Source: Gammaproteobacteria bacterium (GTDB taxonomy: Bacteria; Pseudomonadota; Gammaproteobacteria; DSM-19610). Taken from it: a stretch of DNA of 12,644 nucleotides. The position numbers and the translations under genes are program-made. Shown piece by piece: positions 1 through 6,285 of the stretch. The first letter of the stretch is position 1. Each line of letters opens with the position of its first letter. The notes below the pieces were generated by a model. It made no database searches and was not told the DNA's origin. It saw nothing but the letters and a program-made list of their open reading frames with translations. The stretch covers positions 1-12,644 of the forward strand of contig JAUXDG010000057.1 in NCBI GenBank assembly GCA_030618475.1. Direction: 5' to 3'.

Positions 1-585
1 ATGTGGCGGGGAAAATGCAGCGATCAATTGCCCGTAGGGATCGACCAGGAAAATCGAACTGGTGTGACTGACCAGGTACTGGCCAGGTGTTGTTTCCGGC
101 TCTTTCATGTAAGCAGCGCCGAACTGCCGGGTCAGCCTGTCGATATCCTGTTGCGCACCGGTAACACCCTGGAAGGCTTCATTGAAATACTTCAGATAAT
201 CTTCAAGCACATCCGGCGTATCACGCTGTGGATCCACCGAAACAAAGACGACCTGTATGTTTGACAGTCCTTGCGGATCTTCCTGCAATTGTTTGACCAC
301 CCCGGTCAGGGTTGAGAGTGTTGTCGGGCAGATATCAGGGCAATAGGTGTAGCCGAAAAAAACAAAACTCCACTTGTCCTTCAGGCGTTCCAGATTGAAA
401 GCTTGCCGGTACTGATCGCTCAGCTCGAATGTCCGCAGTGGTTTCGGCTCAGGACGGAGCACACCCTGGAGTTCCGGCGGGACCGTCTTGTTGGGCAGCA
501 TCCACAACACAAGCGCCCCAAGCAGTAGACCCCAGAATAGAAAAAGCACAATCGTTCCGTATGGTACGGCGGGCTTTTCCGACAT
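1..585 (-). CDS. SCO1/SenC family copper chaperone, membrane-anchored (3' end cut by window edge)
   Basis: SCO proteins are thioredoxin-fold copper chaperones or thiol reductases that help assemble copper centres of respiratory oxidases on the periplasmic side. The first 195 residues are present and the frame is still open at base 1. An N-terminal membrane anchor (about residues 10-30) precedes the SCO domain. The copper-binding CxxxC lies in YTYCPDICPTT (C82, C86), followed by FVSVDPQRDTP and the third ligand His174 in SHTSSIFLVDPYG, so all three ligands are present. The ATG at 585 has an AGGAGA ribosome binding site about nine bases upstream. It is the last visible gene of the minus-strand operon containing a divergent heme-copper oxidase subunit I, its likely client. 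The upstream small ORF ends 13 bases before this start. The family call is firm; the client is inferred from context. Confidence 0.93.
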   Translation of the reverse strand, partial: MSEKPAVPYGTIVLFLFWGLLLGALVLWMLPNKTVPPELQGVLRPEPKPLRTFELSDQYRQAFNLERLKDKWSFVFFGYTYCPDICPTTLSTLTGVVKQLQEDPQGLSNIQVVFVSVDPQRDTPDVLEDYLKYFNEAFQGVTGAQQDIDRLTRQFGAAYMKEPETTPGQYLVSHTSSIFLVDPYGQLIAAFSPPH

Positions 586-598
586 GATGCGCTATCTC

Positions 599-919
599 CT
601 ATTTCTTCGTTTTGCGCCACTGGCCGACGGCCCAGATCAGGAACAGCGTTATCAGCAGCACATTAATGATCATTCCGATCACAAAGAAACCCGTCATATT
701 TTTACCCGTGTCATTTGCCGCTCTTACCCCTGCGCCCGAGACCGGCCCTTCAATCCTTGAAACACCCCCGACGATTTCTGCCCCGACTTCGGTCACCGGG
801 CTGTCTGTTGATTGTTGCAGGCCCGGGGGAATCGCTTCGCAGTGCACTGCCCAGGCCAGCGTGAACAATGCCGACAGTATGAGCATCAGCCGACGACCCG
901 ATAAATACACTAGAGACAC
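599..919 (-). CDS. Small secreted/membrane protein of unknown function, linked to the oxidase operon
   Basis: I do not recognise a named family. The product is about 106 residues. A hydrophobic N-terminus (about residues 11-28) looks like a signal peptide or membrane segment, followed by a polar, low-complexity linker rich in Gly, Val, Glu and Ser, a clear transmembrane helix (about 76-98) and a short basic tail ending WRKTKK. The single Cys27 is not in a convincing lipobox. The start shown is a GTG inside the 3' end of the isomerase gene (10-base overlap); an ATG at 886 is the alternative and would still keep the signal segment. The next gene, for an SCO copper chaperone, starts 13 bases after its stop. 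Its position and topology suggest a small accessory subunit or assembly factor for the oxidase, but that is inference. Confidence 0.7.
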   Translation of the reverse strand: MSLVYLSGRRLMLILSALFTLAWAVHCEAIPPGLQQSTDSPVTEVGAEIVGGVSRIEGPVSGAGVRAANDTGKNMTGFFVIGMIINVLLITLFLIWAVGQWRKTKK

Positions 920-1473
920 ATTATCTCATCCAGATACTCCCCCACGAGCTTTTGCCACTCCATCTTGAACCAGGGAGTATACATTTGGGGGTGCCGGTCC
1001 ATATCGGTGGTCAGGTCGTTAATGGCGATAAACTTCCATTCGGCAACTTCCCACGGATTAGCGGCAATTTCGTCACAGCTCGTACCGATATACACTGAAC
1101 AAATCTCCCTTTCTATACCCATGTCCCGGTAACTCGCCTGGTACTGGAAGGTATAAAGATAGTTTAGAGACGCAGAGATCCCCAATTCTTCCGCCAGCCG
1201 CCGCTGGGCGGCATGGTGTAGATCTTCTCCCTTACGGGGATGGCTGCAACAGCTGTTTGACCAGTATAGCGGCCAAAGTTGCTTATGCCTGCTGCGCCTG
1301 GGAACCAGGACTTCCCCCGCCTTAAAAATAAAGATCGAAAAGGCCCGGTGAAGAAGACCGTTTCCCTGATGGCACTCCAGCCTGTTTCGATATTCAATGA
1401 CCTGATCGTTTTTATCCACCACAACAAGCAGCTCATCGTGGAAAGAGACCTTATGTTGGTCATGCAAAGTCAT
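910..1473 (-). CDS. idi: Isopentenyl-diphosphate delta-isomerase, type I (Nudix fold)
   Basis: Interconverts isopentenyl diphosphate and dimethylallyl diphosphate, the starter for polyprenyl chains of quinones and the farnesyl tail of hemes O and A. The 187-residue protein keeps the type I catalytic set when compared by eye with E. coli Idi: metal-ligand histidines H35, H42 (LLHRAFSIF) and H78, catalytic Cys76 in WSNSCCSHP, and metal/catalytic acids E121 and E123 in GIEREICSVY. The Nudix-like RRLAEELGI lies at about 91-99. The reading frame extends upstream to 1536, but the ATG at 1473 follows the oxidase stop by ten bases and matches the usual N-terminus (DELLVVVDKNDQ begins soon after). Its place inside an oxidase operon is unusual and suggests local supply of prenyl precursors for heme or quinone synthesis; that link is inference. 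Confidence 0.93.
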   Translation of the reverse strand: MTLHDQHKVSFHDELLVVVDKNDQVIEYRNRLECHQGNGLLHRAFSIFIFKAGEVLVPRRSRHKQLWPLYWSNSCCSHPRKGEDLHHAAQRRLAEELGISASLNYLYTFQYQASYRDMGIEREICSVYIGTSCDEIAANPWEVAEWKFIAINDLTTDMDRHPQMYTPWFKMEWQKLVGEYLDEIMCL

Positions 1474-1483
1474 CGACTTACTT

Positions 1484-2857
1484 TCATTCGACGGCCTTCT
1501 GCACGCGCGGCCCTTTAACCATTGCGGATAATACAATCACCAGGAACATCAAGCCGCCCACAATGGCGGCCAGCCCCCCAAAACCCATCAAGCCCATAGC
1601 AGCAATCTTTTCCAGACCATCGAGGCCCTGTTCTGCACCCGCCACCTTGCGCTGCACACCGTAACCGCCCGACCACCACAACCCAATGACGTGCAACAGC
1701 TGTCCGCTAGCGTAAACATAAGGCTGCAAACGGGCCGGTCTCATGCTTGGACGGGCGTAGCCCAGGCGTGGAAGCAAATCATACGTCATGCCCATAAAGG
1801 CCAGGGTGACACCAACGATGGAGCCATGATAATGCGCTGGAATAGTGACGTTGATACCCTCGATTAAAAAACCGATCCCTCCTCCGACACCAAACAGAAT
1901 CATGGATGTCCACAAAGCTGAACGCAGAGGCGCCTGAGGTCCTGATGGCGGGGAACTGCGCAGCAGGCCGTAAAATACCGCCAGACCCAGCGGCACGGGC
2001 GCCAGGCTGCCACCATAGGCCATGAGCCAGGTAAAGAGCTTGATATGTTCGGCGGAGACAACGGCGTGGGAATAGTAAATCAGTGGCGCCATAAACACGG
2101 CCAGCAGTCCAAATACAAACAGAACCAACACCACCCGTGGACTCAGCGGCAGACGCACGCCGGAGACCGAAGCCAGCCAAAGCCAGGCCACCAGCATGAG
2201 CAAGGTGTAGGTAAATTGCAGCATATGGCCGCCGCCCCAGAACAGCAGCTCGTAATAAGGCTTACCTGTCACAGAGTCCGGTATCGCCAGGTACGACCAG
2301 GTGAAGGCGAGCACAGCCATGACCGCCGACACAGCAGCCGTATTCAAGCCAAAGCGCAATGCGCCTGCACCCTGCATGCGCTTCCCGACCAGGGAGTTGG
2401 CGGTCATGCTGCGCAGGATGAGCAAACTGATACCGAAGCCAAATCCGAGCAACGCCACGGTGAACAACGGTGTCTGCAAGACCGGGATATAGTTACTCAT
2501 CAACGGATTACCCGGACCGAAAAACGGCACCACCACCATCAGCGCTGCACCCAGCGCAGCGAAACCCAACGCTGACCAACCGAGAAGCATAAAACGTGGT
2601 GTGGAATTCAAACTCCACAGCACGCCGCCAAAAGCCAGAAACCAGACCAGCACTGACAGGTCCACATGAACAACCAGTGCGGTACGAAAAAAATCAATCC
2701 ATGGAAAGACATCCTGGATATAGGGCGTTCGGGACAGCACCAGCAGTACAGAAAAAACGCCCGAGCCCAGCAACGCCATGATGCCCAGCCACAGCCAGGC
2801 AATGGCCAGCCGACGGCGGCTGTCAGGGGGCACCGCTAAGACATACTCATCATGCAT
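1484..2857 (-). CDS. Divergent heme-copper oxidase superfamily subunit I (oxidase or NO reductase type)
   Basis: A 457-residue membrane protein with about twelve hydrophobic helices and the skeleton of heme-copper oxidase subunit I. Histidines fall where heme ligands are expected: H64 in helix II (ALVVHVDLSVL) and the pair H342/H344 in helix X (IPAHYHGSIVG). H211 in WGGGHMLQF fits the helix VI CuB ligand, but position +4 is Phe, not the cross-linked Tyr of A/B-type oxidases. In helix VII the usual His-His pair reads S263-H264 (IYYSHAV), with a further His at 271. No genes for subunit II, ccoO/ccoP or norC are adjacent. Neighbours are an isomerase, a small membrane protein, SCO and a divergent CtaA-like gene. 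The superfamily is clear; whether it reduces oxygen, NO or something else is open. The ATG at 2857 has only a weak ribosome binding site. Confidence 0.85.
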   Translation of the reverse strand: MHDEYVLAVPPDSRRRLAIAWLWLGIMALLGSGVFSVLLVLSRTPYIQDVFPWIDFFRTALVVHVDLSVLVWFLAFGGVLWSLNSTPRFMLLGWSALGFAALGAALMVVVPFFGPGNPLMSNYIPVLQTPLFTVALLGFGFGISLLILRSMTANSLVGKRMQGAGALRFGLNTAAVSAVMAVLAFTWSYLAIPDSVTGKPYYELLFWGGGHMLQFTYTLLMLVAWLWLASVSGVRLPLSPRVVLVLFVFGLLAVFMAPLIYYSHAVVSAEHIKLFTWLMAYGGSLAPVPLGLAVFYGLLRSSPPSGPQAPLRSALWTSMILFGVGGGIGFLIEGINVTIPAHYHGSIVGVTLAFMGMTYDLLPRLGYARPSMRPARLQPYVYASGQLLHVIGLWWSGGYGVQRKVAGAEQGLDGLEKIAAMGLMGFGGLAAIVGGLMFLVIVLSAMVKGPRVQKAVE

Positions 2858-2944
2858 AAGGCTATTTACGACTCACTTGGTGGAGAACCGGCAGCCGAAA
2901 AACACTTCCCGTTGTGGTGAATAGAGCCGGTCACTGCATTCTCT

Positions 2945-2959
2945 GTTTCAAACTGAAAC
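2945..2959. promoter_or_regulatory. Perfect 6-3-6 dyad (GTTTCA-AAC-TGAAAC), possible operator in the divergent oxidase/ctaA-like intergenic region
   Basis: GTTTCA and TGAAAC are exact reverse complements separated by three bases. The dyad lies 88-102 bases upstream of the oxidase start. On the minus strand it overlaps the expected start region of a possible -10 (TATAGT, 2963-2958, with no good -35), a position suited to a repressor or a weak activator-dependent promoter. It is not a CRP/FNR-type site. A short dyad in about 300 bases can arise by chance, so this is tentative. Confidence 0.3.
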
Positions 2960-3063
2960 TATAACTATTCGGAAATAAAACCACCAGCGCACCTTTTTGA
3001 ATTCACCCGGGCAGAGCAACGATTAGTCTCATATTTGTTTCCGCGGCCCTTACAGCAAGTTTT

Positions 3064-3092
3064 TTGACATTTTCATCCAGCCTGTGTATTAA
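3064..3092 (+). promoter_or_regulatory. Sigma70-type promoter for the ctaA-like gene
   Basis: A perfect -35 (TTGACA, 3064-3069), a 17-base spacer and a -10 of TATTAA (3087-3092) read towards the CtaA-like gene. Transcription would begin near 3099, giving a leader of about 55-60 bases to the ATG at 3156. This also argues against the in-frame ATG at 3093, which would lie upstream of the transcript start. The call rests on the motif match alone. Confidence 0.55.
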
Positions 3093-3155
3093 ATGGATAC
3101 TTTGCATCTACAAGCCTCCGGCTACCGGGGCCTTCACTGCCAGCATGCCAAGCCT

Positions 3156-4136
3156 ATGACAAACAGGGAAACAACAGGCAGTCTATTTACCTTTCTGGTT
3201 TTTTTTGCACTGATACTGACATTTGCAGCCGTCATATTGAGCGCCTGGATGCGTCTGGAATATATCGGCCTGGGCTGTGAGGAGTGGCCAGACTGCTTTG
3301 GAGAGATGCCGGTGGTTCAAGCTCGCGGTGTGGTGCCCGGCACCACGGCGGGCGCGATACACCGGTTTGCAGCAACCCTGTTGGGGCTGATTGTCGTCGC
3401 TATCACGGTCATGGCCTTGCGAGGACGGCGCCCCGCCGGCATCGGCTTAACAGCACCGCTGTCCGTGTTCGGACTCACCCTGTTCCTGTCAATCCTCGGA
3501 TACAATACACCGGCACCGCAACTTCCTGTCGTCACCCTCGGAAATCTTGTCGGTGGCATGGCTATGCTGGCGCTGCTGTGGTGGATGGGGCAGCGCTCGG
3601 TAAAAAAGGTCAGCGACGAGGGCACGCTAGAAAACACCTTAAAACCCTGGGCACTGCTCGGCCTGCTTATGCTGGCTGTTCAGATTGCTTTGGGCGCCTT
3701 GACCAGCGCCAATTTTGCCGGACCGTCCTGCGGTGTGGCGCTGCTCGCTTGCGACGGCGACTGGGGTTCCATCACGAATCTGATGCAGGGTCTTGACCCC
3801 TGGCGCCGGCTGGGCGTGGGCGATCAGGGCTGGATTATTACCGATAGCGTACAGAATACGCTGCACATGGCCCATCGATTGGGTGCCCTGGTCACCTTTC
3901 TGTACGTACTGGGATTGGCGCTCAAGGCACTGCGTCTGGGTAAACGGTTCCGCAGCACCAGTATCAGCATTATCGTGTTTTTGCTAATACAAGTGGGGCT
4001 GGGATCGTCGGCAGTACTCGCCGGGCTGCCGCTGCTGTTGGTAACCGCTCACAATGCAATAGCGGCGATGCTGTTACTGGCGCTCGTCAATCTGAATCAT
4101 TTACTGACACCTGTTGTCAGCAACCGCATCCGTTAA
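3156..4136 (+). CDS. CtaA/COX15-like heme A synthase family protein with altered N-terminal heme site
   Basis: CtaA/COX15 proteins are polytopic membrane proteins that oxidise the C8 methyl of heme O to give heme A. This 326-residue protein has the twofold four-helix layout: the Cys loop LGCEEWPDCFGEMP (C41, C47), AIHRFAATLLGL (H69), PVVTLGNLVGGMAMLALL (about 124-141), a second Cys pair (C192, C199), HMAHRLGALVTF (H237/H240) and VTAHNAIAAML (H299). Compared from memory with standard CtaA, the second-helix His (usually in HLLGG) is Asn130, and the glutamate three residues before the first ligand His is Gly66. The second-half histidines remain. It may therefore be a specialised paralogue rather than a true heme A synthase. 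The ATG at 3156 is preferred over 3093 because of the promoter position. It is divergent from the oxidase operon, and its stop overlaps the nirJ stop by three bases on opposite strands. Confidence 0.88.
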   Translation: MTNRETTGSLFTFLVFFALILTFAAVILSAWMRLEYIGLGCEEWPDCFGEMPVVQARGVVPGTTAGAIHRFAATLLGLIVVAITVMALRGRRPAGIGLTAPLSVFGLTLFLSILGYNTPAPQLPVVTLGNLVGGMAMLALLWWMGQRSVKKVSDEGTLENTLKPWALLGLLMLAVQIALGALTSANFAGPSCGVALLACDGDWGSITNLMQGLDPWRRLGVGDQGWIITDSVQNTLHMAHRLGALVTFLYVLGLALKALRLGKRFRSTSISIIVFLLIQVGLGSSAVLAGLPLLLVTAHNAIAAMLLLALVNLNHLLTPVVSNRIR

Positions 4137-5344
4137 CTTGCATGCCGTATGACCCGGGTTTCCAGCGCCATGGGCTCCGGCCTGTCAGTCGCATAGTCCG
4201 CTTTATTGATGCCCAGTTCGTCGTCATCGAGATAACACGCCGGATCTTCCCACCAGGGATCGCCCGTTAACTGGAAAGCGCGTACGCGGGTATTGCCGCC
4301 ACAGACATCCTGGTAATGACACACCCGGCAACGGCCTTTCAGCGGTCTCGGGGAAGACTTCATCCCGGCCATCAACGGGTCGCTGGTATCCACCCAGATA
4401 TCCGAGAACGGTCTTTCCTTCACATTGCCGAGGTTGTAGTTCCACCAGAAGGTATCCGGGTGTACATTACCGAGGTTATCGATATTGGCGATATTCACGC
4501 CGGATGAATTGCCGCCCCATTGGGCCAGGCGTTTGCGCATGTAATCGTACTGCTCCGGTACATGTCGTTGTACCCACTGCAACAGATACACGCCGTCCGC
4601 ATCATTGTTACCGGTGACAAATTCGCGCTTGCGGTCCGCCTGGATGTCAGCCCAACAGGCATCAAACAAAAGATCCATGACCCAGCGGCTGGTCTGGTGT
4701 ACCACATCGGAGCGGCGGTTACGGTTACCGCGTCCGCCATAGTTCAGGTGTGAAACATATAACTTGTCGACCTGCTCCTCGCCCATCAAATCCAGTAACT
4801 GCGGCAGTTCCTGGGCGTTATCCTGGGTCGGGGTAAAACGCATGCCGATTTTGATGCCGGCATCACGGCATAAGCGAATGGCGTGCATGGAGGCGTCAAA
4901 CGCACCCTGCTTCTGGCGAAAGCGGTCGTGTGTCTCGCGGATACCATCGATGCTGATACCCACATAGTCATAACCCACTGCGGCAATCCGATCAATGTTC
5001 TTTTCGTCGATCATGGTGCCATTGGTGGAAAGACCGACGTAAAACCCCATATCCTTGGCCCGCTGGGAGATATCGTAGATATCCGGCCGCAACAGGGGTT
5101 CTCCACCCGACAGAATCAACACCGGCACGCCGAATGAACGAAGATCATCCATGACCCCGAATACCTGCTGTGTATCCAGCTCACCCGGGAAATCAATATC
5201 GGCCGAAATCGAGTAACAGTGCTTGCAGGTCAGGTTACAGCGGCGAATGAGGTTCCAGATGACCACTGGACCCGCCGGTTTCCGTGCACGCGGATCCGTA
5301 AGCGGCGCTTTCAGTTCCTGCATGTACTGTGAGATACGAAACAT
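4133..5344 (-). CDS. nirJ: NirJ, radical SAM enzyme of heme d1 biosynthesis
   Basis: NirJ acts on 12,18-didecarboxysiroheme, removing the two propionates of rings A and B on the way to the heme d1 oxo groups. The 403-residue protein has the radical SAM cluster motif CNLTCKHC (C36, C40, C43) near the N-terminus, the SAM-contact LSGGEPLLRPDI, and a C-terminal SPASM-like cysteine group (C339, C342, C348 in CRVCHYQDVCGG, and C370) for an auxiliary Fe-S cluster. Length and N-terminus match the family. It is the last gene of the nir operon, starting one base after the nirH stop, with a strong GGAGG ribosome binding site just upstream of the ATG at 5344. It meets the CtaA-like gene tail-to-tail. The heme-synthesis radical SAM relatives AhbC and AhbD are the main alternatives, but the NirDL/G/H and NirF neighbours make NirJ the clear choice. 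Confidence 0.96.
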   Translation of the reverse strand: MFRISQYMQELKAPLTDPRARKPAGPVVIWNLIRRCNLTCKHCYSISADIDFPGELDTQQVFGVMDDLRSFGVPVLILSGGEPLLRPDIYDISQRAKDMGFYVGLSTNGTMIDEKNIDRIAAVGYDYVGISIDGIRETHDRFRQKQGAFDASMHAIRLCRDAGIKIGMRFTPTQDNAQELPQLLDLMGEEQVDKLYVSHLNYGGRGNRNRRSDVVHQTSRWVMDLLFDACWADIQADRKREFVTGNNDADGVYLLQWVQRHVPEQYDYMRKRLAQWGGNSSGVNIANIDNLGNVHPDTFWWNYNLGNVKERPFSDIWVDTSDPLMAGMKSSPRPLKGRCRVCHYQDVCGGNTRVRAFQLTGDPWWEDPACYLDDDELGINKADYATDRPEPMALETRVIRHAS

Positions 5345-5345
5345 A

Positions 5346-5840
5346 CTAACCTCCGATCCGTAACCCGGTTTTCTTCAGTATACGCGTACTGAACAGAACA
5401 TCGTATTGGCGAACCTTATCGCCGAGCAGCTGCGCGATTTGTTTGACCTTGTCACGCACTTCTGCCTGGCTGTGGCCGTGTACCATGGCAAACAAGTTGT
5501 AATGCCAGTCAGGCAGGCGCCGCGGCCGGTGGTAACAGTGGCTGACAATATCCAGTTCACCCACCTGTTTACCGATGGCCCGTATATCTTCGTCGGGCAC
5601 ATCCCAGACCGACATACCGTTGGCTGAATACCCCAGCCGGTAATGGTTCGGCACCACACCGATGCGACGGATACGCCCGTCTGCCAGCATGCCCTGGAAA
5701 CGTTCCATCACAGTCTCGGCGTCCACACCCAGTTCGGCTGCCAGCCAGTGGTAGGGCCGCACGTCCAGAGGCAGACCGGCCTGGGTTGCCATCACAATAC
5801 GCCGGTCCAGCTCTGCCGGATTGATTACGTCGGCACTCAT
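5346..5840 (-). CDS. nirH: NirH, siroheme decarboxylase subunit (Lrp/AsnC-like fold)
   Basis: One of the NirD/L/G/H set, which removes acetate carboxyls of siroheme to give 12,18-didecarboxysiroheme in the cytoplasm. The 164-residue protein starts with a winged-helix-like segment (about 8-55, ELDRRIVMATQAGLPL), then the NirL/H-type signature RRIGVVPNHYRLGYSANGMSVWDVPDE and CYHRPRRLPDWHYNLFAMVHGH. The frame runs upstream to 5972, but the ATG at 5840 lies one base after the nirG stop (TAGGATG), so translational coupling decides the start. It resembles the C-terminal half of NirDL more than NirG. Despite the AsnC-type fold it is an enzyme subunit here rather than a regulator, judged by family and operon context. 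The choice between the names NirH and NirL rests on gene order. Confidence 0.92.
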   Translation of the reverse strand: MSADVINPAELDRRIVMATQAGLPLDVRPYHWLAAELGVDAETVMERFQGMLADGRIRRIGVVPNHYRLGYSANGMSVWDVPDEDIRAIGKQVGELDIVSHCYHRPRRLPDWHYNLFAMVHGHSQAEVRDKVKQIAQLLGDKVRQYDVLFSTRILKKTGLRIGG

Positions 5841-5841
5841 C

Positions 5842-6285
5842 CTAGACCTGAAAATGCAAACCCACGAAGAATTCTTCCTGCTTGGGAAGGTTGAACACCG
5901 GTATACCGGTAAGCTGGTCGATCTCCTGTACTGTCGCATCCAGTTGATCCGGTGTTTCCGTTGCCAGTACAAACCACATATTCATTTCGTGATCGCGCTG
6001 GTAATTGTGCGCGACTTCCGGAAAGGCATTGACCTGGCCGGCAACCTCGTCAAAGCGTGCAAGCGGCACCTTCATGGCACACAGAGTGACTGCCCCACCC
6101 ATGTTTTCCGCGTGATACATGGGCCCGAACCGGGTCAACAGGCCATCGTCCAGCATGCAGCGCAGGCGTGTGATCAATTCGCTCTCCGTGGTGCCCAGGC
6201 CTTCGCCGGCATCCCGAAACGCTCGCTCACTGACAGGAAAACCACCCTGCAGCTGGTTGATAATACGGCGGTCCAGTTCATCCAC
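5842..6285 (-). CDS. nirG: NirG, siroheme decarboxylase subunit (Lrp/AsnC-like fold)
   Basis: A 147-residue NirD/G-type subunit of the siroheme decarboxylase. An N-terminal winged-helix segment (MDELDRRIINQLQGGFP onward) is followed by the NirD/G signature RFGPMYHAENMGGAVTLCAMKVP and the histidine-rich HNYQRDHEMNMWFVLATET (about 93-111), the region thought to hold substrate-binding and catalytic histidines in this family. It starts with GTG at 6285, sharing one base with the nirDL stop (TAGTG), and ends one base before nirH, so it is certainly co-translated. NirG probably pairs with NirH, as the two halves of NirDL pair within one chain. No key residue appears to be lost. Confidence 0.92.
   Translation of the reverse strand: MDELDRRIINQLQGGFPVSERAFRDAGEGLGTTESELITRLRCMLDDGLLTRFGPMYHAENMGGAVTLCAMKVPLARFDEVAGQVNAFPEVAHNYQRDHEMNMWFVLATETPDQLDATVQEIDQLTGIPVFNLPKQEEFFVGLHFQV

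Noticed and set aside
2045..2575. Long plus-strand open frame opposite the oxidase gene
   Set aside because: Its composition is rich in Gln, His and Arg and it mirrors a clear membrane protein on the other strand; it is an antisense shadow.
1484..2857. An ordinary cbb3 oxidase subunit CcoN
   Set aside because: No ccoO, ccoP or ccoQ is adjacent, the helix VII His pair is not intact, and the length and motifs differ from CcoN.
2998..3005. TGAATTCA palindrome as an operator
   Set aside because: Eight bases with an AT-rich core is within chance expectation, and it fits no known site near either promoter.
4131..4140. Terminator between the convergent CtaA-like and nirJ genes
   Set aside because: The stop codons overlap and no inverted repeat with a T tract is visible at the junction.
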